Origin: Bin34 sp963422415
Lineage (GTDB): Bacteria > Chloroflexota > Anaerolineae > Caldilineales > Caldilineaceae
Length of the DNA stretch: 64,000 nucleotides
NCBI GenBank assembly: GCA_963422415.1
Contig: OY729430.1
Span: forward strand, 992,001 to 1,056,000
Reading direction: 5' to 3'
Part shown: positions 45,384-54,415 of the stretch, one piece after another
How positions within the stretch are numbered: the stretch's first letter is position 1
Layout: each line of letters begins with the position of its first letter
Program-made: the position numbers and the translations under genes
The notes under the pieces: generated by a model
Told to the model about the DNA's origin: nothing
The model's input: only the letters and a program-made list of their open reading frames with translations
The model's database searches: none

Positions 45384-46121
45384 ATGTTGGCTGAAGTCGT
45401 GGAACGTTTTGTCCAATCCGGTTCAGCGCGCCTTTGGACCTGCGCCTCGGGGCAGGGCACACCGCTTCTTCTGTTCAATGGCGGTCCCGGATGCAGCGAC
45501 TATTTGGCTCCGGTCGCGTCCATGATGGCCGATCGGTGCCGCGTGGTCCGCTTTGAGCCACGTGGCTGTGGACGCTCCGATTGGGATGGTCTCTACACGG
45601 TCGATACCCTGATCGACGACGCTGCAGCGATTCTGCGTGCATATGCCGTGGAAACCTGTATCGTGGCCGGTCACAGTTTCGGTTCCAACGTGGCCTTGGC
45701 GTATGCCTTGCGCCATCCTGCCCAGGTGATGGGGCTGGTTGCCATTGCGGGAGGCCAACTCGTCAATGATCGTTCCTGGAGTGAGATCTATCGCCGCAAT
45801 CTCAAGGAAGTAGGCGAGGATCGGGGAGGCATGATGTTTGACGCCGATGCACGTGTCAACGCAGAGGGCAACCGCAGTTGGCGATCCTTCATCCGGCGGC
45901 CCAGTCTGTTTCGAGATGTCGCCGCACTGCCCATCTTCGCAACGTTTGTCACCGCCGCCAACGACATTCGTCCCAACTGGCCGATTCAGCAGTTGGCGGC
46001 GCTACTGCCGAATGGACATTGTGTGGAAATCGAAGGCGCTGCACACTATGCTTGGCTGACCCACGCGGCAGAGCTTCGTCATGAATTGTGTCTGGCAATC
46101 GACCGGATTCAAAGCCGGTGA
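45384..46121 (+). CDS. Alpha/beta hydrolase, proline-iminopeptidase-like
   Basis: 245 residues. The oxyanion-hole motif is LLFNGGPGCSDYL (the GGPG of prolyl aminopeptidase-type hydrolases), nucleophile Ser 98 in AGHSFGSN, Asp near 194 (AANDIRP) and His near 221 (GAAHYAWL). A complete catalytic triad is therefore visible. The cap is short. AAGGCGGA lies directly before the ATG. No signal peptide. The substrate (peptide or ester) is unknown. Confidence 0.85.
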   Translation: MLAEVVERFVQSGSARLWTCASGQGTPLLLFNGGPGCSDYLAPVASMMADRCRVVRFEPRGCGRSDWDGLYTVDTLIDDAAAILRAYAVETCIVAGHSFGSNVALAYALRHPAQVMGLVAIAGGQLVNDRSWSEIYRRNLKEVGEDRGGMMFDADARVNAEGNRSWRSFIRRPSLFRDVAALPIFATFVTAANDIRPNWPIQQLAALLPNGHCVEIEGAAHYAWLTHAAELRHELCLAIDRIQSR

Positions 46122-46235
46122 CCCCAAGGCGCCGACATTGGGATCGATCTCTGTGATCCGTACAATAGGGAAGACACCTCGCCGACAGGCCTGATCTGGT
46201 CTGTGGCCCTGATTGAGAATTCCGAGATTTCACCG

Positions 46236-46636
46236 ATGACAGACAAGTACTCCCTCCCGGCACATAGGGGCTGGGTTCCGCAATGGACCGCGCTCTGTTA
46301 TCCCTTGGGCCGGGCTGCCACGGGCCGAGTGGCTCACATTTATGATGCCGGCAAGGCTTTGTGGCTGAGCTATGTACGTGTGTTGGCCGCGGTTCTACCG
46401 CCGTTGGCGGTGATCAACCTGTGGGGGCTGCCTCGGTGTTGGTGGCTCTGGATCCGCCCCTGTGGGTCGTTGCTGGTGTCACAGCCAGCTTGGGGGTGGC
46501 TGTGGTCTTGACCTTGGGTCCGGTTGGGTGGGCGCTCATGTCCATGGTGTTGCTGCCTTTCATAACCGCGGTGCTGATGCACCGCGGTTATGAAAGGGAA
46601 AAGGTACAAGCGGAGAATCCGAGGTTCCCCTCATGA
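46236..46636 (+). pseudogene. Small membrane protein gene with an apparent frameshift
   Basis: Frame one gives MTDKYSLPAHRGWVPQW and proceeds to LAAVLPPLAVINLWG. A second frame starts at the GGGGG run (46423-46427) with AASVLVALDPPLWVVAGVTA and ends HRGYEREKVQAENPRFPS. Joined, they make a plausible protein of about 132 residues with two or three membrane segments. A one-base indel in the G-run is the simplest explanation; a sequencing error is possible. Its end reaches into the start of the CobW gene. Family unknown. Confidence 0.5.
46556..46597. repeat. Perfect 19-bp inverted repeat upstream of the CobW-type gene
   Basis: CCTTTCATAACCGCGGTGC is followed by TGAT and then its exact reverse complement. 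It ends 35 nt before the CobW-type ATG and lies in the last part of the frameshifted small membrane ORF. The RNA hairpin would be extremely stable; there is no following U-run. The arms contain CATAACC/GGTTATG, loosely like Zur-type half sites. Confidence 0.85.
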
Positions 46637-47691
46637 CCCGCCTGGTCATTCTGGGAGGATTCCTGGGGGCAGGAAAGACCACCGTGCTGCTGCAGGCCGC
46701 TCGTCGCCTGATCCACCGCGGGTACAAGGTGGGATATGTCACCAATGATCAGGGCGCACAGCTGGTGGATACTGCGATGGCAGCCGCGACTGACATACCT
46801 GTGGTGGAGATCGCCGGAGGCTGTTTTTGCTGTCGGTACTCGGAGCTGACCACCGCCCTGCAGACCCTGCAGACGCAGGTCGCCCCGGACATCATCTTGG
46901 CGGAGCCGGTGGGCAGCTGCACGGATCTGGTCGCTACCGTCATCAAGCCATTGGCTCTGCAAGGCGGCTATGACTTCGCTCCGCTCTCCATACTGGCGGA
47001 CAGCACCGCGGCCCCGCAGGCCTTGGGACCGACCGTAGGATATCTGCAGGCCAAGCAATGGGAAGAAGCACAGCTGATTCTACTCAACAAGATCGACATG
47101 GCTGCCCCGCGGCAGTTGGCCAGGTGGGAACAGGAGATCCAGAGTCAGCGGCCCGACTGTCCCATCTACCGCATGTCGGGGCAGTCAGGAGACGGCCTGG
47201 ATACATGGCTGGAAGTGGTTCTGGGACGCCAGAGCACGGATCCGACGTCCTTGATCATCGACTACGATCTGTATGCCCAGGCGGAGGAGCGTCTGGGCTG
47301 GCTCAATGCATGCGGGCAGGTCCGCGCCAATCAGCTCAGTGACATGGGCTTCTGGGTGGAAGAGCTGGCTCGTCAAATGGCCTCGGGCTTGCGCGATCAG
47401 GGCTTGGCGGTGGCCCATCTGAAAATCCTGGCGCTGGATGGGGCCACCGTCTGCAAGGGCAGCTTGGTAGGGCAAGTCTGGACTTGGGATCGGCCGGCTG
47501 GACCTGCCCATGTCTCCCACGGCTGGGAGTTTGTGCTGAATCTGCGGGCAGTGGCTGCGCCTGCATCCTTGGAAGAGGGACTGTGGAAAAGTCTGGCCCA
47601 GAATCAGGCGATGCATGGCGCCCGCTACTACATCACTCATCTGGAAGCCTTCGTTCCCCTGGCGCCCAAGCCGGTACACCGTGTGGCCTGA
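46633..47691 (+). CDS. CobW/G3E family GTP-binding metallochaperone-like protein
   Basis: 352 residues. P-loop GGFLGAGKTT (residues 8-17), the metal-binding CxCC of the family in GGCFCCR (Cys 64, 66, 67), DIILAEPVGSC as Walker B region and LLNKIDM as the GTP-specificity NKxD motif. Such proteins hand Zn or Co to target enzymes. The C-terminal half is unlike the standard CobW_C domain and may define the client. The gene is preceded by the 19-bp hairpin; the next genes are unrelated, so the client metal is open. Confidence 0.87.
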   Translation: MTRLVILGGFLGAGKTTVLLQAARRLIHRGYKVGYVTNDQGAQLVDTAMAAATDIPVVEIAGGCFCCRYSELTTALQTLQTQVAPDIILAEPVGSCTDLVATVIKPLALQGGYDFAPLSILADSTAAPQALGPTVGYLQAKQWEEAQLILLNKIDMAAPRQLARWEQEIQSQRPDCPIYRMSGQSGDGLDTWLEVVLGRQSTDPTSLIIDYDLYAQAEERLGWLNACGQVRANQLSDMGFWVEELARQMASGLRDQGLAVAHLKILALDGATVCKGSLVGQVWTWDRPAGPAHVSHGWEFVLNLRAVAAPASLEEGLWKSLAQNQAMHGARYYITHLEAFVPLAPKPVHRVA

Positions 47692-48175
47692 GGCAGGCAG
47701 TCTTCGTCGATTCTGGCTTTGCGCAAGCAGAATCCTGTTGACAACATCCGGAATGTACCAGGCCGTGGCAGCTCTCCAATGTCGGTCAAGAGCATGGTAT
47801 GCAGAATCGGGGTTGAAACCCCGATTCAAGGACGGACAGCCTTGGCAGTTGACATAAAGGAACGATGCAATGCCGATTGGCTGTTGGATCTGTCCAGGCT
47901 CCACTTACGGCAATCGGACCGCGCTTCGTTCCTCCACCGTTGCTTTCCGCATTGTCTGGAGAGACACCTTTCGCCATAGGCTGTGCCACGCCGCCATGAG
48001 GGACAGGGACACGTTGCACCATGGCCTTCTCGTCAGTCATGTGGCTGAGGTGGCATCCGGTTTTGACAGGGAAGAGTACAATGAAGCCTGCTTCCCCAGC
48101 CTCTGGTCCCGATGTTTCGAGTGAACTGTTGGCAGCGGCCTCTGGGACGCGTCTCATTCTTGGATGGAGCCAGTC
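47692..48175. other. Stretch between CobW-type gene and GH116 pseudogene
   Basis: Open frames on both strands overlap one another and none has a Shine-Dalgarno or family motif. Probably non-functional sequence; nothing recognised. Confidence 0.4.
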
Positions 48176-49530
48176 ATGGACAGATTTCTCTATCAGGAAG
48201 AGCGCACCCCACCACATCCGCTTTCCCGTGGGAGGCATTGGAGCTGGTGGTATGGGCTTGGCCGGGAATGGTCATCTCGTCGATTGGGAGATCTACAATC
48301 GACCTAACAAGGGCAGCATGAATGGCTTTTCGCACTTTGCCGTGCGCGTGGAGGAGGGTGCAATAGTGCTTGATCCCGCGTGCTTCAAGGGGATCTGCCA
48401 CCCTACATGGACCAGTTGGGCCGCGTTCAGTTTTGAGGACACGGCTTTGGCCCGGGACGGGCGGCTCTGAAAGTCTTCAGCCCTTTCATTCCACTCAAGG
48501 AAGGCGAATGCAGCCCGCCCGCCACACTTTGCAGTGGATCTGACCTACGCCGTGCTGGATGTACTGTCCAACCCGTTGCCCGCGCCCAACGTCAAGAGCC
48601 GAGGCGGTCCTGCCGAGATGGGGGAAGGCATGCACCTGTCTGCGGCAGGGCAGAACGAATTGGCCCTCGACTACGGGGTCCTGTCTCTGGGCACGGATCA
48701 GTCGGAATCCCGGCGCTGCGGCCAGCAGCCAGGATTGCTGGTTTCGCGGCCAGTGGTTTGACAGTCTAGAGATGTATCGGCAGGAACTAGAGACCGTCGG
48801 CACCTTGTCCGCCAATCTGTCCGATCTCAAGACCCCGGTGGTACAACGCTTGGAGGATGGGACCCTCTATGGCCTTGAAGGAGCTCATGTTGCTGCTGGT
48901 TGTTACGAAGGCTCCTGCACTCCTGTTTGGAAATGTCAGCAGACCGTGCCCTTTTTCTTCCCGCGGCTGGAAAGGTCCATGTACACCGCGGACTATCAAT
49001 GCAATCTGCGCTCGGATGGCGGCATGCCGTTCCGGTTGCAGTTGCCACTGGGGTTCTCCCCTGTCGGTGGACAGCCGGCAGCGATCCTGCGCCGCCCGGG
49101 CAGTTCGGCGGCGTCATGAAAGCATATCGGAATTGGAAAATCTGCGGTGATACGGACTGGCTGCGGCAACTCTGGCCGCCTATGCGCTGCTCAATGCCTT
49201 TGCCGACTTCCAGTTCGACATGGTGCAGGGATGGATGGAATTGGGACCGGAAGTCCGTTTACCGATGCCTCTGGTCCTTGGATTCGGGCTGGGGCGTGTT
49301 TGCCGTGGAAGGAAGAGAGGTATCCTTGCGGATCAGACAGGGCGGTTTTGGTCTTGTCGGGGGTGCGGCTGGACTTCCTGTCATCCGTGGGGTGGTACGC
49401 GGGAGCGATGTGGTTCCTGACCGGGAGTTCGATCCTGAAGACCACCTGACCTTCGCGGAGCCCCTGACCGTGACGCCGGACGCGTCCTTGATTTGCATAG
49501 TGTCTGGGTGCTGAAGTGCAGTCAAGAGTT
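48176..49530 (+). pseudogene. GH116 (beta-glucosidase / glucosylceramidase-type) pseudogene
   Basis: Segments of one protein lie in order but in different frames: MDRFLYQEERTP, then IRFPVGGIGAGGMGLAGNGH with LVDWEIYNRPNKGSMNGFSH (the GH116 N-terminal hallmark), KVFSPFIPL, DLTYAVLDVLSNPLPAPNVK, GGVMKAYRNWKICGDTDWLR, FADFQFD, and a C-terminal tail. Several frameshifts (one in a C-run near 48210) and a large internal deletion remove much of the catalytic barrel. It is less than two thirds of the length expected for the family. It sits beside other carbohydrate genes in decay. Confidence 0.75.
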
Positions 49531-49563
49531 TCCCTGACGGAAGAAGTGATAGGAAGATGAACC

Positions 49564-50514
49564 ATGGACTACAAAGTGTTGGTGGACATGCCCCTTGCCA
49601 AGGCGATGATGCAGACGTTGCGGGACCGCGGTTGCGACACCACCCTGTGGGTGCCGCATGGCGTCACTCCCGGCATTTCCGAAATGGAGGGTTTTTACGT
49701 CTATGGCCACGATCAGGTGAATGGAGCGGTGATGGACCAGATGCCCAAACTGCGGGTGATATCCAACATGGGCGTAGGCGTGGATCACATCGTGATTGCC
49801 GATGCCCACGCGCGTGGCATCCCTGTGGGCAATACGCCTGGCTTCGTGGACGGGGCAACCGCGGACATGGCCTTTCTGCTGCTGCTGGCGATTGCCCGCA
49901 ACCTGAAGCTGGGCATAGACTACGCACGCGGCTCGAATTTTCAGCGTTTTGATCCGTCCCTGCTGCATGGCTCCGAGGTGCATGGCCAGACTCTGGGCAT
50001 CTTGGGTATGGGGGCCATTGGCAGCGAGGTAGCCCGGCGGGCCGGTGGCTTCAACATGACAGTGCTGTATCACAACCGCCACCGCGTGGATGGAGACAGG
50101 GAGACGGCCCTGAAGGCCACCTATGTCTCCAAGTCCGAGTTGCTGGCGCAGTCGGATTTCGTGTTGCTGGCCATGCCTTTGACTCCCGAGACCGCCCGCT
50201 GCATGGGCCATGCGGAATTCCAGGCCATGCAGCCCACGGCCTTCGTGGTCAATATCGCACGCGGTGGTTTGGTGGATCACGATGGCCTGCTGCGGGCCTT
50301 GGAGGAGGGGCAGATCGCCGGAGCCGCGCTGGATGTGACCGAGCCGGAGCCCTTGCCTAGGGACCACCCCTTGGTGCATCACGAGAGGGTCATCATTACG
50401 CCCCATCTGGGATCGGCCTCGCGCCAGACGCGGATCGGTATGTTTGACCGTTCCGTGGACAATCTGATGGCTGGGCTGGCAGGACGACCCTTGCTGAACG
50501 AGGTGTCGCTATAA
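49564..50514 (+). CDS. D-isomer-specific 2-hydroxyacid dehydrogenase
   Basis: Reversible reduction of 2-keto acids such as glyoxylate or hydroxypyruvate with NAD(P)H. 316 residues. Nucleotide-binding GILGMGAIGSEVARR; catalytic Arg 233 (NIARGGLVD), Glu 260 (DVTEPEP) and His 281 (TPHLGSAS). All three are in place. Where NAD enzymes carry Asp, the second strand ends YHNRHR, with Arg residues that would favour NADPH. GGAAGATGAACC precedes the ATG. It lies immediately after the GH116 pseudogene and may be a survivor of that catabolic cluster. Confidence 0.92.
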   Translation: MDYKVLVDMPLAKAMMQTLRDRGCDTTLWVPHGVTPGISEMEGFYVYGHDQVNGAVMDQMPKLRVISNMGVGVDHIVIADAHARGIPVGNTPGFVDGATADMAFLLLLAIARNLKLGIDYARGSNFQRFDPSLLHGSEVHGQTLGILGMGAIGSEVARRAGGFNMTVLYHNRHRVDGDRETALKATYVSKSELLAQSDFVLLAMPLTPETARCMGHAEFQAMQPTAFVVNIARGGLVDHDGLLRALEEGQIAGAALDVTEPEPLPRDHPLVHHERVIITPHLGSASRQTRIGMFDRSVDNLMAGLAGRPLLNEVSL

Positions 50515-50662
50515 TGCCGTTGGCAGGGATGTGCTACAGTCGGGAGAGTGCATGGAGCTTGGGATGTTCTGCATGCCGATCGGTCTTCCCTTCTCCCATT
50601 CAAAAGAGCCTAGATCCCCAATCGGCACCACGGACCATAGCCACACGCAACGGGAGAAAACC

Positions 50663-51412
50663 ATGTTGAGCCGAGTGAAGGGAATATTTCGGGCCCAGAA
50701 CCTGTACGGGTTGTGGGCTGTCATGATGTTGGGCTTGGGCTTGGTCGCTTGTCAGATGCCTGCTGCCGTGCCTCTAGCCACTCCGGTGGCAGAGACAGGA
50801 GAAATGGCAGAAACCCCAGAAGAGGATTTGGCCTCTGCAGAGAGGAGATCGGATAGGGGGGAAGCCGCCCCGGCAGAATTGCGGAATTTTGCCATCGTCA
50901 GCGAGAGATCGGAAGTGCGTTTTGTCATCGAAGAGACCTTGGCTGGCGTGCCTACCACGGTGGTGGGCGTAACGTCGGCGGTGACAGGCGCGTTGCGGAC
51001 CAGCCCCGATCAAGTCGGCACTTCCGAGTTCACGCCCGTCGTGATTGATGCGACTACCTTCGTTACAGACAGTGACCGGCGCAACAGGGCGATTCGCAAC
51101 TTTGTGTTGTACACGGATCTCTACCCTGAAATCGTCTTTGTTCCTGTTCGTTTGGACGGCGCTCCGGACCGCGTGGCGGTGGGTGAGGAGTTCATGCTGG
51201 AACTCGCGGGGCCGTTGCAGCTGCTGGATACGCAGGCAGACGTGACGTTCACGGTCACGGCGGTGTTCACTTCGGACACAGAACTGACAGGAACGGGCTC
51301 CGCTACCATTCTCTTGGAAGACCACGGCATCAACGTGCCTCGTCCTCCTTTGGTCTCCTGGGTGGACGACAAGATGACACTGGAAATGGACTTTCACGCT
51401 GTGGCGGAATAG
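50663..51412 (+). CDS. YceI-family lipoprotein
   Basis: 249 residues from MLSRVKGIFRAQNLYG, with GGGAG as Shine-Dalgarno. The signal peptide ends in LGLVAC, a lipobox. A disordered Glu/Ala/Pro linker (about residues 30-75) follows, then a YceI beta-barrel domain (SEVRFVIEETLAGVPTTVVG, ATTFVTDSDRRNRAIRNFVL, VTFTVTAVF). YceI proteins bind amphiphiles such as isoprenoids in a lipocalin-like cavity. Monocistronic. Confidence 0.86.
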   Translation: MLSRVKGIFRAQNLYGLWAVMMLGLGLVACQMPAAVPLATPVAETGEMAETPEEDLASAERRSDRGEAAPAELRNFAIVSERSEVRFVIEETLAGVPTTVVGVTSAVTGALRTSPDQVGTSEFTPVVIDATTFVTDSDRRNRAIRNFVLYTDLYPEIVFVPVRLDGAPDRVAVGEEFMLELAGPLQLLDTQADVTFTVTAVFTSDTELTGTGSATILLEDHGINVPRPPLVSWVDDKMTLEMDFHAVAE

Positions 51413-51589
51413 GGTGCAGTTGCTGGAAAGTCTGGCGGGACGGATGACAGGCGCAACATTGCCCTGATGGGCTCTCTTCAGGATATACTGGACGGGAATC
51501 GGATAGGGCTTCGCATCGGGGCGAGATGCTTGTCTGCAGTTGTCTCCCTTCGTGCTTCGTAGCTTGGGACCAGACCCAATCAGCGCCTC

Positions 51590-52162
51590 ATGTCAAACGC
51601 AGCCGAGACAGTCAAACTCCTTTATCCCCCCAACATCTTGCAGGGATCACGCCTTGTCCTGCGCAAGTCCAGCGTGGTGGATGCGGAAGACATCTTCGAC
51701 AATTACACGCAGGATGATCTGGTAACCCAGTTCTTGCCGTGGAAGCCCCATCAGGACATTCACGCCACCCGCCGCTTCCTGCAGAAATGCAATGAACAGT
51801 GGCGAGACGGCCAGAACTTTTCCTTTGGCATTCTGCACCGGGATGTCGAGCAGGTGATCGGCATGATTTCAATGCGGCCCAAGGGACATGTCGTGGATAT
51901 AGGGTACGTGCTGGCCCACGCCTATTGGGGGCAGGGCCTTATGACTGAGGCCTTGACCTTGCTCAGCGACTGGTGTCTGGAGCAGCCGGAATTCTGGCGG
52001 GTGGAAGCCTACTGCGATGTAGACAACAAGGCCTCGGCCCGCGTGATGGAACGGTCGGGTATGGTGCGGGAAGGGTGCCTGCGCCATTACATGGCCTATT
52101 CCGGCCGCGAAGCGGCCCCCAAGGACGCCTTTCTCTACGCACGCGTGAAAAGCCGCGGCTAA
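51590..52162 (+). CDS. GNAT-family N-acetyltransferase (RimJ/RimL-like)
   Basis: 190 residues. The N terminus GSRLVLRKSSVVDAEDIF, the acetyl-CoA loop region IGYVLAHAYWGQGLMTEAL (here GQGLMT), and the C-terminal VEAYCDVDNKASARVMERSG with YARV are the RimJ/RimL pattern (Acetyltransf_3). Acetylates an amine, either a protein N terminus or a small molecule. No Shine-Dalgarno; ATG follows a short gap after a divergent-looking spacer. Confidence 0.9.
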   Translation: MSNAAETVKLLYPPNILQGSRLVLRKSSVVDAEDIFDNYTQDDLVTQFLPWKPHQDIHATRRFLQKCNEQWRDGQNFSFGILHRDVEQVIGMISMRPKGHVVDIGYVLAHAYWGQGLMTEALTLLSDWCLEQPEFWRVEAYCDVDNKASARVMERSGMVREGCLRHYMAYSGREAAPKDAFLYARVKSRG

Positions 52163-52591
52163 TGTAGCGGCCGGTTGCGCCTGAGGCACGGCGGAGATGC
52201 AGGAACCATGCGCCCCACCGTGCGGACATACGGCACAGGCGCTTTCCAGAAAGGCGAGGGTTCACGCTACTCCGGGCCTGAGCAGGCCATGGTGGCGCCA
52301 ACTGAAGCGTCTAAGTCCAGCCTCTGATCCCTAGAGCAGGGGCAAGCCGCGGATGCCTCGCCTTGGGCCCCTGCATGTTGAGGGAAAGGGACGCGTACAA
52401 AGAGCCGCGCAGACAGGCGAGATTTCTGAGTGGCGATGATGGGGCCAACAGGAGGGTATGAGGCGCGGAGGAAGAGCCGGGACGAGGGCCGTCAGGCGCG
52501 TAGAAACGTCCTCGGTTGCCGTGATGGCCATTCACTCCATTCTCCATACGCAAGGCGCGGCAGCGCCGTGGTGCCGCCCTGTCGCCTCCAG
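52163..52591. other. Convergent spacer between GNAT and ABC exporter genes
   Basis: No coding evidence and no clear intrinsic terminator for either gene was found. Confidence 0.4.
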
Positions 52592-54415
52592 TCAGGCGTA
52601 GGTCAGTTTGGATCCAAAGAAGGGGTCCGTGTCCCGACTCGCCTCGTCCCGATATTGCTTGCGATACAGATCGTAGTAGTAGCCGCGGGCCCGGATCAGA
52701 TTGGCATGATTACCCATCTCGGAAATGCCGCCATTGCGAATCACCAGAATCTTGTCCGCGTTGCGGATGGTGGAGAGACGGTGGGCAATCACGAAACTGG
52801 TTGTGGAAGACAGCAGAGTCTGCATGGCCGCCTGAATCTTGGCTTCCGTGAGGGTGTCCACGGAGCTTGTGGCTTCATCCATGATGAAGATGTCCGGGTG
52901 CGCCAAGACTGCCCGGGCCATGCTGATCAGCTGTTTCTGTCCCACGGACAACAGGGCGCCGCCTTCCCCGACATCCGTATCGTAGCCTTGGGGGAAGTGG
53001 CGGATAAACTCGTCCGCGCCCACCAGTTCCGCGGCTTCCCGCACCTCGGCGTCCGTGGCCTCTAGACGGCCATACCGTAGATTCTCCGTCAGGCTACCCG
53101 AGAAAAGGTACGGCGTTTGCAGTACCATGCCGATACGGCTGTGCAGCGCGTGCAGGGTCATGGAACGCACTTCCTGACCGGCAATTTCAATGAGGCCGGT
53201 CTGGGGTTCATAAAAACGGCACAGCAGATTCACCACCGTGCTCTTGCCGGCTCCCGTGGGACCTACCAAGGCCACGGTCTCGCCCTCTTCGACATGCAGC
53301 GTGAAGTTCGTGAGCACCGGATTGGAAGGTTCGTAGGCAAAGTGAATGTGCTTGAACTCGATGTCTCCCCGCAGCGAGACTTGAGTCTTGGCTCCCGGTT
53401 GATCCTGGATCTCCGGAATGGAGTCGATCAGGGCGAAGATACGCTCGCCGGAGGCCACGGCCTGCTGAATCTGGGCGTAGACCCGGGCCATCTCCTGGAT
53501 GGGGAAGAGCATCCAGAAGAGGTACTGGATAAAGGCTTGGATGGCCCCCACTGTCATGAATCCCTGGGCGTACTGCTGGCCACCCACATAAATCACGGCG
53601 CTGACGGCTACCGCCGCGATCACTTGGATCACGGGCAGGAACAAGGCGGAGAGCCAAGCCGCCTTGTAGCTGGCGCTGTACATCTCTGTGGCCAGACCAC
53701 TGAACTCTGTCAGGTTGGCTTGTTCCCGTCCCAGCGACTTGGTGACGCGCACCCCTTGGATGCTCTCGGCATACGAGCCCGTGATGCGTGAATTGAGTCG
53801 TCGCACCTCCCGCCACTGACCCAAAATGTGCTTCTGAAAGAGCAAGGCCGCGCCTACCATCACAGGCACGATGAACAGCATGACCAGAGCCAGCCGCCAG
53901 TTCAGCCACATCATGAAGCCCAGGAACACCACCACCGAGGTGGCTCCCCAGAAGAAGTCCAGGAATCCGAAGGAGACCAGTTCCGAGACGCGGCGCGAAT
54001 CGGATGTGGCGCGGGCCATGATCCAGCCTACAGGCGTCTTGTCGTAGTAGGAAAGAGACAGTTCCTGCAAGCGTCCGAACATGGCCTTGCGCAGGTCATA
54101 GTTGATGGCCTGTCCCACGGAGCCGGCACAGAAGATAAACAGAGCCACGAATCCTGCCAGAGCCACGCTGACCAGGCCCCACAAAATCAACAGCTGTTGG
54201 ACATGGGCGAAATCGCCGGGTATCACCCCTTCGTCCAAGATGCGCTTGCCCAGATAAATGTGGATGCCTTCCATGGCGACGAGGCCGATCACCCCCACGA
54301 CGTAGCCCGCTACATAGCCCCGGTAATTCAAGACCAGTTTCAATAGCCGCATCAGCGCGGGGCCGCTGAAGGATGCGGAGAACTCCTCCTCTTCGACGTA
54401 TAGGCCAGCGCTCAT
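52592..54415 (-). CDS. Heterodimeric ABC exporter subunit, catalytic Walker B
   Basis: 607 residues: a six-helix type IV exporter domain followed by the ATPase. Walker A VGPTGAGKSTV; signature LLSVGQKQLISMA, deviating from LSGGQ; Walker B IFIMDEATSSVD with the catalytic Glu; H-loop FVIAHRLS. The degenerate signature faces the partner's degenerate Walker site, as in TM288/BmrD-type halves. The ATG overlaps the partner's stop as ATGA. Likely exports drugs or lipids; the substrate is not predictable. Confidence 0.92.
   Translation of the reverse strand: MSAGLYVEEEEFSASFSGPALMRLLKLVLNYRGYVAGYVVGVIGLVAMEGIHIYLGKRILDEGVIPGDFAHVQQLLILWGLVSVALAGFVALFIFCAGSVGQAINYDLRKAMFGRLQELSLSYYDKTPVGWIMARATSDSRRVSELVSFGFLDFFWGATSVVVFLGFMMWLNWRLALVMLFIVPVMVGAALLFQKHILGQWREVRRLNSRITGSYAESIQGVRVTKSLGREQANLTEFSGLATEMYSASYKAAWLSALFLPVIQVIAAVAVSAVIYVGGQQYAQGFMTVGAIQAFIQYLFWMLFPIQEMARVYAQIQQAVASGERIFALIDSIPEIQDQPGAKTQVSLRGDIEFKHIHFAYEPSNPVLTNFTLHVEEGETVALVGPTGAGKSTVVNLLCRFYEPQTGLIEIAGQEVRSMTLHALHSRIGMVLQTPYLFSGSLTENLRYGRLEATDAEVREAAELVGADEFIRHFPQGYDTDVGEGGALLSVGQKQLISMARAVLAHPDIFIMDEATSSVDTLTEAKIQAAMQTLLSSTTSFVIAHRLSTIRNADKILVIRNGGISEMGNHANLIRARGYYYDLYRKQYRDEASRDTDPFFGSKLTYA

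Noticed and set aside
46556..46597. Simple intrinsic terminator before the CobW-type gene
   Set aside because: The stem is strong but no U-run follows on either strand within 10 nt (only GGGAAAAGG-type sequence), so it is reported as an unexplained hairpin instead.
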